A stretch of DNA of 44,758 nt, from contig JACPPM010000192.1 of NCBI GenBank assembly GCA_016191015.1, positions 1 to 44,758 of the forward strand. The letters run 5' to 3'. Under the pieces are notes generated by a model. It was not told where the DNA came from. It saw only the letters and a list, made by a program, of their open reading frames with translations, and did not search any database. Positions 31,837 to 39,050 of this stretch are shown here, piece by piece; position 1 is the stretch's first letter, and each line of letters opens with the position of its first letter. The stretch comes from Acidobacteriota bacterium. GTDB lineage: Bacteria > Acidobacteriota > CAIWXX01. The position numbers were made by a program, and so were the translations under genes.

Positions 31837-34002
31837 CTATGGTGCTCTGAACCCAACTGATTCGGAGACGGCCGGCCCGCCGTGATCGTCCATCACCGTG
31901 ACCCGCAGAAGATAATTGCCCGCCGGGAGCTGGGGCGGCGCGAAGGAAAAGAGCAACTCCGCCGAGCCATCGGGCTGGGACTGATATTGAATCAGCTTGT
32001 AGGGTGGTTCAGCCAGCTCCTTGCCCGAGGCGTCCGTCACTCTCCACGATATTCTCGCTTTCGGTTTGCCCGTGGCATCGAGATCGACGTGGTAGAGCTT
32101 GACCAGGAGCGGCCGCTCGGCCGATGCCGCGAGGACCGGGCTGGTGTCCGCGACGAGCTCCTTGTTCTGGAAGGTCAAAGGGTATTCGGGCGGGCTTTCC
32201 TTGAATCGAGCCGAACCGCTCCCGGTGCCTCCCCGCACGTGGGCGCCCCCGGACCCGATCGAGAGGAAGCAGGGGGATGCCATCTGCAGGCCGGCGGCAC
32301 CAAAATCCGGGACGGACACGGAGAGGTCCCGCGCACCCGTCGTTCCGGTCGCGAGATCGCGCACCACAAGCCTCAGCCTGTAACTTCCCGGCCGAAGCAT
32401 CAGGACGTCCGAGTAACTGAAGCCGCTCTGAGCCGCTTTCTCTCCGAGATCCACCTTGGTCATGTCCACGAGCCCATGGAAGAAGTCGGCGACCTCGCCA
32501 TCCGATTTCATCGCGAATCCATACAAGTCGACCTTTCCGAGCTTGGATTCGGCGATCTGGTCCTTCGAGAGCGAGATCTGCGCAAGGATGCCGCCAAACT
32601 CTTTCCAGGCATCCGGTCGTCCGGGATAGAGGAATGCCTGCCCATCGAAAAGTATGCCTTCCATTCCGCCACCGGAGTTGACGATCTGCGCCACATGCAG
32701 ATCCTTCTCGAACGCGGTGAATTCGTTGAACGGCTTATCTTCGTAGTAGCCCTTCCGGTACGAGATCGAAATTGACGGCCGCGACACCTCGACCTTGATC
32801 TTGTGAAATGCACCTGTCCCTTTCGTCGCCGGGGGTGTGTACGCGAGCACGTAGTAGTGCTGTGTTTCGCGCATGATCTGTTCGAAGGGCTTGGTGAGGT
32901 CGTTTGCATTGCGGAAGAACTCGCCACCCGACTCCGACGCGAGGAATGCCAGAGAATCCTCGCGACGCGCCGGCGGCGGCCCGCCCGGCGCTTCCAGTCC
33001 GCCCGTTTCGACGCTGTAGAAGCGGCAGTCCGAAGATGAGAAAAACGACATTGCCGCGCTCGCAAGGTCCATCACCTGGCTTTCGATCTGTCCGGCCGTC
33101 GGATCGGCCGTCTCGCCTGCAGGCAATCCCCCGGCTCCGCCGAACGATGGGCTCTTGTTGAAGAACGCCTGGTGGGAATCGAATCCTCCCGAGAGGAGAA
33201 CGACCACCTTCCTTCCGGGCATCACGTTGAGCGACCTGGCGAGGCTCTGAAGATCGCCCAGGTAGTCGCGCACGGTCGTCTTGTACGTAAATCTGTCGAA
33301 GCGGGCGACCGCCTCCAGATGATCGATCACTTCCTCCGGCAGGTTCTCGAGGCTCTCTTCCAGCCCGGAGAAAAAATCGCCTTCGCTCCCGAGCCCCGCC
33401 CCAGGCCGCTTCCAGCGCGGCTTCGAGGCCGGGCCCTCACGCGAAAGCCCCGCCGATTCGGCCATCACGTGCGCGCTCTCCTTCGACCTGAGATCCGCAA
33501 TCGCCTCGCGGATCTGCTCGACATCCGTCGTGAAATTCGTACACATTGTGAGGCCGGTCGTCCGCGAAACCGCGAAGACGGCGACCGGATCTGACGCGGC
33601 GCGTTGAGTTGTGACCAGACGCCACGCGGCGTCGCGGGCGCGCTTGAGGCCGTCGAGGCTGTTGAATGTCAGATCGAAGATCAGGACCAGGCGCCTCTGT
33701 TCAGTGACAGGCGGAAGCGCGGCAGCGGACGGCTTGGGCGCCTCGACGGTTGCGCTCCCGGCCTGACCCGTCGTGACCGGCTGGACGAAGAGCACCGTCT
33801 GCTTCTTTCCATCTTCGAAGACCGTGAATTCCTCCGGCCGCATGTCTGTCACCGGATTCCCGTCGCGATCCAGGACGTAAACAGGAACTTCGACGGCCGA
33901 CACGCGACTCTCCTCCGTGACCGGCCGGTCTGCCTCGGCATTCCCCGCCGCGACAATCAGCGCCATGGCGCACACCAAGCCCACCACTCTCTTCATCACC
34001 AT
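31837..34002 (-). CDS. Secreted VWFA-domain protein (acidobacterial type)
   Basis: A 721-residue protein with a signal peptide (VVGLVCAMALIVAAGNAEAD). The region DRDGNPVTDMRPEEFTVFED (~48-67) and LVLIFDLTFNSLDG (~105-118) match the VWFA-related family described from Acidobacteria; the metal site is degenerate (D-x-T in place of D-x-S-x-S). A later segment (VLLSGGFDSHQAFF, LAYTPPATKG) completes the fold, and the C-terminal ~300 residues are beta-rich. Its role is unknown and probably extracellular or periplasmic. Several in-frame starts (34002, 33996) have weak ribosome sites. Confidence 0.85.
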   Translation of the reverse strand: MVMKRVVGLVCAMALIVAAGNAEADRPVTEESRVSAVEVPVYVLDRDGNPVTDMRPEEFTVFEDGKKQTVLFVQPVTTGQAGSATVEAPKPSAAALPPVTEQRRLVLIFDLTFNSLDGLKRARDAAWRLVTTQRAASDPVAVFAVSRTTGLTMCTNFTTDVEQIREAIADLRSKESAHVMAESAGLSREGPASKPRWKRPGAGLGSEGDFFSGLEESLENLPEEVIDHLEAVARFDRFTYKTTVRDYLGDLQSLARSLNVMPGRKVVVLLSGGFDSHQAFFNKSPSFGGAGGLPAGETADPTAGQIESQVMDLASAAMSFFSSSDCRFYSVETGGLEAPGGPPPARREDSLAFLASESGGEFFRNANDLTKPFEQIMRETQHYYVLAYTPPATKGTGAFHKIKVEVSRPSISISYRKGYYEDKPFNEFTAFEKDLHVAQIVNSGGGMEGILFDGQAFLYPGRPDAWKEFGGILAQISLSKDQIAESKLGKVDLYGFAMKSDGEVADFFHGLVDMTKVDLGEKAAQSGFSYSDVLMLRPGSYRLRLVVRDLATGTTGARDLSVSVPDFGAAGLQMASPCFLSIGSGGAHVRGGTGSGSARFKESPPEYPLTFQNKELVADTSPVLAASAERPLLVKLYHVDLDATGKPKARISWRVTDASGKELAEPPYKLIQYQSQPDGSAELLFSFAPPQLPAGNYLLRVTVMDDHGGPAVSESVGFRAP

Positions 34003-34087
34003 TCTCTCTTTCTCACCTCAGAATATCAGCGTCCCACCGGCGCACTCATGATAGCGCAATCCACGGCCCGTTCGTCAAAAAAAACAC

Positions 34088-34115
34088 TTGACATCTTCTC
34101 AGATCCAAATAATAT
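34088..34115 (+). promoter_or_regulatory. Sigma-70-type promoter of the cystathionine synthase operon
   Basis: TTGACA at 34088-34093 and TAATAT at 34110-34115 are separated by 16 bases, close to the consensus. Transcription would begin near 34122, about 200 bases before the first start codon. Confidence 0.7.
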
Positions 34116-34121
34116 CCATCC

Positions 34122-34323
34122 CCGAGATGGGTAACTTCGCGACCCGATTGAATCGCCATATGGCGATGCGCTGCCCGGGCACAGGGCTGATGGATCTGTG
34201 CCGGGCGGTTCGCTGACTCGCGACTGAACCTTCCCCGTCTCATCGGCTCTCTGCTCGGGCTGAGCAGCTCCAAGCAAACTCTGTTCGGCTACTGGCAACC
34301 CCATTCATCACGAGGAGAGAGCG
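34122..34323 (+). promoter_or_regulatory. Long structured 5' leader, possible riboswitch
   Basis: The leader holds a palindrome (ATCGCCATATGGCGAT), a strong stem formed by 34173-34184 with 34196-34206 (one bulged G) and a third stem CTGCTC/GAGCAG near 34253-34269, followed by TACTGGCAACCCC. A long folded leader before a sulfur amino acid gene suggests S-adenosylmethionine control, but I cannot match it to the SAM-I, SAM-II or SAM-IV consensus by eye. Confidence 0.4.
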
Positions 34324-35523
34324 ATGAGTCACAAGTTCGATACGCTGGCGATCCACGCCGGTCAGTCCAACGACCCCCAGACCGGATCGGTCACGTTTCC
34401 GATCTACCAGACATCCACGTACGGGCAGATTGAGCCCGGCGTCACGAGAGGGTTTTGCTATTCGCGGACCGGCAACCCGACGCGCCAGGCGCTTGAAGAG
34501 TGCCTCGCGGCGCTCGAGGGTGGCGCGTTCGGAATAGCCTACGCGAGCGGGCTGGCCGCTGTCGCCGCCTGCGTCCACCTGCTCCGCTCCGGCGATCACG
34601 TCGTCGCCTGCCGGGACCTCTACGGCGGCGCCTACAGGCTCTTCACCAAGGTGTACGCCAGATTCGGGATCGATTTCTCGTTCGTTGATACCACCGACAC
34701 CGACGCGATCGAAGCGGCCCTGCGACCCGACACGAAGCTGCTCTGGCTCGAAACACCTTCCAATCCGCTCCTCTGCGTCACCGACATCGCCGCTGCTTCA
34801 CGGGTCGTCAAACGAAGAGGTGGAATCACAGTCGTCGTCGACAACACCTTCGCCAGCCCCTACCTGCAGCAGCCTCTCGCACTCGGCGCCGACGTCGTCC
34901 TGCATTCGACCACCAAGTACCTCAATGGGCACGCCGACGTCATCGGCGGAGCCCTGGTGACCTCCGACCCGACGCTCGCCGAGGCGCTCAGGTTCCAACA
35001 GAACGCCGTGGGAGCCGTCCCCGGGCCGCAGGATTGTTTTCTCGTGCTACGAGGCATCAAGACACTGGGCGTGCGCATGGAACGGCACTGCCGCAACGCG
35101 GTCCGCATCGCCAGCTTTCTTGTCGGCCATCCGAAGGTCGAGCGGGTTCACTACCCCGGCCTGCCTACGCATCCGGGATATGCAGTCGCAAGGCGACAGC
35201 AGCGGCTGTTCGGGGCCATGCTCTCGTTCGAGCTCAGATGCGACGTCGATGAGGCGAAGAGATTCACGACTCGCACGCGCCTCTTCACGCTTGCCGAGTC
35301 GCTGGGCTCGGTCAAGTCACTCCTCTGCCACCCCCCAACAATGACCCACGCGAGCGTCGAACCGGAGGTGCGCAGGAGAAACGGGATCCCGGACGGGCTG
35401 ATCAGGCTGAGTGTCGGCATCGAAGACGCCGGTGACCTGATCGACGATCTCGATCAGGCTCTTGCCCGGGTCTCGGAGACGGCTCCCGTCGGCATGGATC
35501 GGGAGGAGGCGTGTCGCGGGTGA
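34324..35523 (+). CDS. metB: Cystathionine gamma-synthase / trans-sulfuration PLP enzyme
   Basis: A 399-residue PLP enzyme with YSRTGNPT (46-53), LYGGAYRLF (99-107), VVDNTFASPYLQQP (171-184) and STTKYLNGHADVIGG, in which K198 forms the Schiff base. ATG 34324 follows GAGGAG. The family joins or splits sulfur amino acids: cystathionine gamma-synthase, gamma-lyase and O-acetylhomoserine sulfhydrylase are hard to separate by sequence. Being followed by aspartokinase and aspartate-semialdehyde dehydrogenase, a biosynthetic role in methionine from homoserine is most likely. Confidence 0.9.
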   Translation: MSHKFDTLAIHAGQSNDPQTGSVTFPIYQTSTYGQIEPGVTRGFCYSRTGNPTRQALEECLAALEGGAFGIAYASGLAAVAACVHLLRSGDHVVACRDLYGGAYRLFTKVYARFGIDFSFVDTTDTDAIEAALRPDTKLLWLETPSNPLLCVTDIAAASRVVKRRGGITVVVDNTFASPYLQQPLALGADVVLHSTTKYLNGHADVIGGALVTSDPTLAEALRFQQNAVGAVPGPQDCFLVLRGIKTLGVRMERHCRNAVRIASFLVGHPKVERVHYPGLPTHPGYAVARRQQRLFGAMLSFELRCDVDEAKRFTTRTRLFTLAESLGSVKSLLCHPPTMTHASVEPEVRRRNGIPDGLIRLSVGIEDAGDLIDDLDQALARVSETAPVGMDREEACRG

Positions 35524-35558
35524 GGGGAGCGAGCGCCGGAGCACAGAGGATAGCCACA

Positions 35559-36377
35559 ATGAAGAAAAGCCCCCGACGTGTGATCATCAAGATTGGCGGG
35601 TCAGTGCTGGTGGGCGAGGGGTCGTTTGCGCCCCTCGCCTCCAGGATCGCCGCATACCTCAACAACAACCCCGGGGTCGAGCGAGCCTACATCGTGGTCT
35701 CGGCCATGAAGGGCATCACCGATCGCGCGATCGATTCGATCGCGCCGGACCCGGCGGCCCAACATCTCCTGCGTTCGGCGCTGATCGGCGAGGCCGGTGA
35801 CCCAGGTCAGACCGAGTCCTGGGACAGGCCGTGCCGGTCGCTCGCGCTGCTGTGGGGCGAGATCGAATCGGCATACCTGCTGAAAGAGGCCATGAGCAGG
35901 ATCGAAATACCTGCAGCAGTCGTGACCCAACTCGGCCAGTTCCCGATCGCGGCATCGGGCACGTACCTTCGAGCGAGTGTGGATTTGCGCAATTCGCGAC
36001 GGCGTTTCGCGTCGTTCGATCGAATGTATCGCGACCAGCGTATCATCATTCTGTCGGGATTCGGCGCGGTCAATGGAGATGGCGATCCGACTCTGCTCGG
36101 CCGCAACGCCTCCGACTACGTGGCCGCCATTCTGTCGCGGCTCGACGCGCGGGTCGACTTCGTGATCTTCCTCAAAGACGTTGGAGGCATCTATGCGTGC
36201 TACAAGACAGAGCGGCAGACACTGATCACGGCGACGAGCACCGAGCAGCTCCGGGCTGCGCCTCCCGGCAAGGTGCTCGACCACAGAGTTCTGGACATGA
36301 TCAACTGCGATTTCCATGTCACAGGGACCGAGATGGGCGTGGGCGGTACAATTGTGCGGAGAGGCAGGCCGGAATAA
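35559..36377 (+). CDS. Aspartokinase-like amino acid kinase
   Basis: A 272-residue kinase from ATG 35559 (GAGGA upstream; the frame opens at 35511). It contains IIKIGGSVL (9-17), VVSAMKGIT and LLGRNASDYVAAIL, the phosphate- and aspartate-binding motifs of aspartokinase, and IFLKDVGGIYA. The C-terminal regulatory ACT domains of ordinary aspartokinases are absent, so feedback control must be different. It would make aspartyl phosphate for the dehydrogenase encoded 11 bases downstream. Confidence 0.85.
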   Translation: MKKSPRRVIIKIGGSVLVGEGSFAPLASRIAAYLNNNPGVERAYIVVSAMKGITDRAIDSIAPDPAAQHLLRSALIGEAGDPGQTESWDRPCRSLALLWGEIESAYLLKEAMSRIEIPAAVVTQLGQFPIAASGTYLRASVDLRNSRRRFASFDRMYRDQRIIILSGFGAVNGDGDPTLLGRNASDYVAAILSRLDARVDFVIFLKDVGGIYACYKTERQTLITATSTEQLRAAPPGKVLDHRVLDMINCDFHVTGTEMGVGGTIVRRGRPE

Positions 36378-36388
36378 GGAGTATGACG

Positions 36389-37420
36389 ATGGAGAGGATG
36401 AAGGTAGCGGTACTGGGGGCAACGGGGGTCGTAGGACAGCGCATCGTCGCGATGCTCGACCGCCATCCCTGGTTTGAAGTCACGGCTTTGGCGGCTTCGG
36501 AGGGAAGCGTGGGGGCTCCATATGGGCAGGCGGTGAGGGGGCGGTGGCACGCGCCGGGCGAAGTGCCCGAGTGGGCTGCCGGTCTTCCGGTCGTCAGGTG
36601 CGTCCCCGGCGTGGACGCGCGGATCACCTTCTGCGCGCTGGACGCGAATGTGGCCGGGCCGATAGAGGAGGCCTTCGCGCGTGCAGGGTATCTCGTTTCC
36701 TCGAACGCGAAGAACCACCGCATGTCACGCTCGGTGCCGCTCGTGATCCCGGAGGTGAACCCCGAGCATCTGTCTCTGCTCGCAATGCAGGGGTACGGGC
36801 CGGGTGGGATCGTCACGAATCCAAACTGTTCAACCACCGGAATCGCGCTCGCTCTGGCGCCTCTCCACAAGCGATTCGGCGTGAGCCGAGTCGTCGTGAC
36901 GACGATGCAGTCCCTGTCGGGTGCCGGCTATCCGGGCGTGCCGGCGCTCGCTATCGCCGGCAACGTGATCCCCTACATCGAGGGCGAGGAAGAGAAAATC
37001 GAGAAAGAAACAGTGAAGATCCTGGGCAACGGCGACCGTCCCGCCGGGTTCAGGATCAGCGCTCAGTGCAACCGCGTCGGCACGACCGTCGGCCACCTGG
37101 CGACGCTCGCGGTTGAGCTGGAGCGGAAGACAAGCTACGAGGAAATCGCCGATGCTTTCACGGAGTTCCGCCCGCTGACCGCTCACGATCTGCCGACAGC
37201 GCCCGCAGCTCCGATCGCGCTCCACGACGACCCGTCGAGGCCACAACCCGCGCTGGATGTGGACCGCGGGCGCGGAATGGTGCTTACGATCGGGAAACTG
37301 CGCCCCGACCCGGTCTTCGACTGGCGATTCACGCTTCTGGTGAACAACCTCGTTCGCGGCGCCGCCGGCGCTGCCATCCTCAACGCGGAGCTGCTCGTGC
37401 AGCAAGGGCTCGCGACCTGA
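36389..37420 (+). CDS. asd: Aspartate-semialdehyde dehydrogenase
   Basis: A 343-residue NADP enzyme. Start ATG 36389 is preferred to 36383 because AAGGAG then lies seven bases upstream. VLGATGVVGQRI (8-19) is the Rossmann loop; NPNCSTTG has catalytic C147; QSLSGAGYPG and QCNRV carry substrate contacts. The CSTTG context is that of the archaeal/fungal branch of the family, also found in some bacteria. It reduces aspartyl phosphate to the semialdehyde, the branch point to lysine, threonine and methionine. Confidence 0.95.
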   Translation: MERMKVAVLGATGVVGQRIVAMLDRHPWFEVTALAASEGSVGAPYGQAVRGRWHAPGEVPEWAAGLPVVRCVPGVDARITFCALDANVAGPIEEAFARAGYLVSSNAKNHRMSRSVPLVIPEVNPEHLSLLAMQGYGPGGIVTNPNCSTTGIALALAPLHKRFGVSRVVVTTMQSLSGAGYPGVPALAIAGNVIPYIEGEEEKIEKETVKILGNGDRPAGFRISAQCNRVGTTVGHLATLAVELERKTSYEEIADAFTEFRPLTAHDLPTAPAAPIALHDDPSRPQPALDVDRGRGMVLTIGKLRPDPVFDWRFTLLVNNLVRGAAGAAILNAELLVQQGLAT

Positions 37421-37745
37421 TGGCTGCTGTGTCAGCACCCGAGCACGCGCGGTGGATGCGATCAGCCTCTTGTCAGCCGCAGGGCCGCGGCAAAATCGAG
37501 GCGCCGATTCGGGCGAGACCTTTCCGTGCGAAACCGCAGATGGCACAGATTTCCGCGCAGATTACGCAGATTCTTCCAGCGTTCAACCGACGAGCAACTT
37601 CCTCCTCACTCTCGGCTCGGCGCGAAGCAATCGGCGACATCTGCGAGTCAATCTGTGGAATCTGCGGTTTCCGGGACTTTGCCGTAGCCTTGCGTCAGCC
37701 GGGCGGAGTCTGGTTTGAACCGGTCAGGTTGCGTATACTCACGGG
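37421..37745. other. Intergenic region carrying a dispersed repeat
   Basis: No gene. Most of it is the repeat described at 37552-37692. A TATACT at 37733-37738 just before GTG 37746 may be the -10 of the next gene, which would then be nearly leaderless. Confidence 0.5.
37552..37692 (+). repeat. 141-bp dispersed repeat, copy 1
   Basis: Contains CAGATTACGCAGATTCTTCC at one end and AATCTGCGGTTTCCGGGACT near the other. It matches the reverse complement of 44618-44758 with about four differences. A shorter relative lies at 38953-38995. Confidence 0.9.
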
Positions 37746-38462
37746 GTGACATTCCGCGAGCGCCTAATCGGAACTCTTTCCGCAATCCGGCCCGTTCTGG
37801 AAGAACCCGGTGTGCTTGTAATCGGATCACAGGTCCCAAACATTCTCCAACCCGATGCGGCATCCACGCTCGTCGTTTCGCAGGACGTCGACATCGGCGT
37901 ACCAGTTGCCATTCACGACAGGGTCAAAAGACGCTTGAGGGACGTTCTTGGACTGCGCTCCTCGCCCGAGGAACCATCGGTATGGGTGCCGGAGTCGAGC
38001 GCGCTCATCGAGGTCAACTTCGTCGGCATGGACCCTGCGCTTGGCGGTCCTGAGCAGGCTTATGTCCTCGAGGACACCGAGCTGCCGTTGCTCGTATTCG
38101 GCGCGCTCGCCCTCCTGCGACCCGGCAGATCCATCGAGGTCGCTGGTCTGATCATACCCGTCCCGAGGCTGGCGGGACTGCTCATTGAAAAATCTCTGAC
38201 CGACCGCAGCGGCGAGAAGGGCCACCGAGATCTCCTTGTTGCCCTCGGACTTCTGTTGCTGTCGACAGATGCGGATCTGGAGGAGTCGCATCAGCTGTAC
38301 CGAACACTCGCTCCGGAACTGAAACATGCAATCCGGTCCAACCTCACGGTCCTGTCGCTGTCGGAACCGATACCGGGAATGCCCGATCCGATCCCGCAGA
38401 GAGGTCGCATCGCCTCGTTTCTCGCGCGGTTGGAGTCGACGGAGGAGGGGGGAGCCGATTGA
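37746..38462 (+). CDS. Nucleotidyltransferase-fold protein, possible toxin
   Basis: A 238-residue protein from GTG 37746. VIGSQVPNILQPD followed by VVSQDVDIGVPV resembles the GS-x(n)-D-x-D metal site of minimal nucleotidyltransferases, as in AbiEii and related toxins; D and D in DVDIG would bind magnesium. The C-terminal half is helical (LIEKSLTDRSGEKGHRDLLV). It overlaps the next gene by four bases (TTGA). A two-gene toxin-antitoxin or tRNA-modifying pair is plausible, but the family is not certain. Confidence 0.6.
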   Translation: MTFRERLIGTLSAIRPVLEEPGVLVIGSQVPNILQPDAASTLVVSQDVDIGVPVAIHDRVKRRLRDVLGLRSSPEEPSVWVPESSALIEVNFVGMDPALGGPEQAYVLEDTELPLLVFGALALLRPGRSIEVAGLIIPVPRLAGLLIEKSLTDRSGEKGHRDLLVALGLLLLSTDADLEESHQLYRTLAPELKHAIRSNLTVLSLSEPIPGMPDPIPQRGRIASFLARLESTEEGGAD

Positions 38463-38809
38463 CCGCCACCTTGCAGCGCCGTGTGCGTGACCTGCGCGCT
38501 CGCCTCGCCACCCGCGCCTGGGAATACCGGCAACTGACCCACGCCAAAGGCGCCTGGTTCCGCCTCCGCCGCCTTCTCGCGGACGCGCGGAGCGTGTGGG
38601 CAATTTCGGATCAGGAGGCAACGCAACTGATCGCAGAGGGATTGCGACCCGAGGCGGTCGGCGAGGAGCTCTCACCGGCAAAGCGGATCATCGTCATCAC
38701 CGAAGATCGTCTCGCCGGGTTGGCAAGCCGGCGGGAAATTCCGGTGCGACTGGACGCGGCGCTCCTCTCGGCTCGCAATCTCGCCCTCGTGCGGTTCGCA
38801 ACGAAATAG
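38459..38809 (+). CDS. Unknown partner of the nucleotidyltransferase
   Basis: A 116-residue protein starting at TTG 38459 inside the stop of the previous gene. It has an arginine-rich N-terminal helix (LQRRVRDLRARLATRAWEYR) and a C-terminal alternating segment (RIIVITEDRLAGLA). No family is recognised. Tight coupling and small size suit an antitoxin or specificity partner. Confidence 0.6.
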   Translation: MTATLQRRVRDLRARLATRAWEYRQLTHAKGAWFRLRRLLADARSVWAISDQEATQLIAEGLRPEAVGEELSPAKRIIVITEDRLAGLASRREIPVRLDAALLSARNLALVRFATK

Positions 38810-38952
38810 CGGTGACCGCACTGCCCGAAACGCCGGTATCGGCATCTGGGCATCTATGCGTTGCCAACATCTGGTCAGATCAAACGAGACCGGAGCCGGA
38901 CATCCGCAGATTCAACCTCGGAGTATTGACGGCCGCGAGATCGTTGCTCCGG

Positions 38953-38995
38953 CGAATCTGCGTAATCCGCGTAATCTGCGAAATCTGTGGTTTCC
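38953..38995 (-). repeat. Short fragment of the 141-bp repeat family
   Basis: Tandem AATCTGCGTAATC-type units followed by AATCTGTGGTTTCC resemble one end of the repeat at 37552 in inverted orientation. It lies in an otherwise gene-free gap of about 240 bases (38810-39050). Confidence 0.6.
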
Positions 38996-39050
38996 CCTTC
39001 CGGTCTTCCGGCTAGCGCCCCGCGGACCCGCGTGGGAACCGCCTTGCCTC

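Noticed and set aside
34122-34323. SAM riboswitch call
   Set aside because: GGCAACCCC and several stems are suggestive, but the order of conserved elements does not fit a known SAM class, so only a structured leader is reported.
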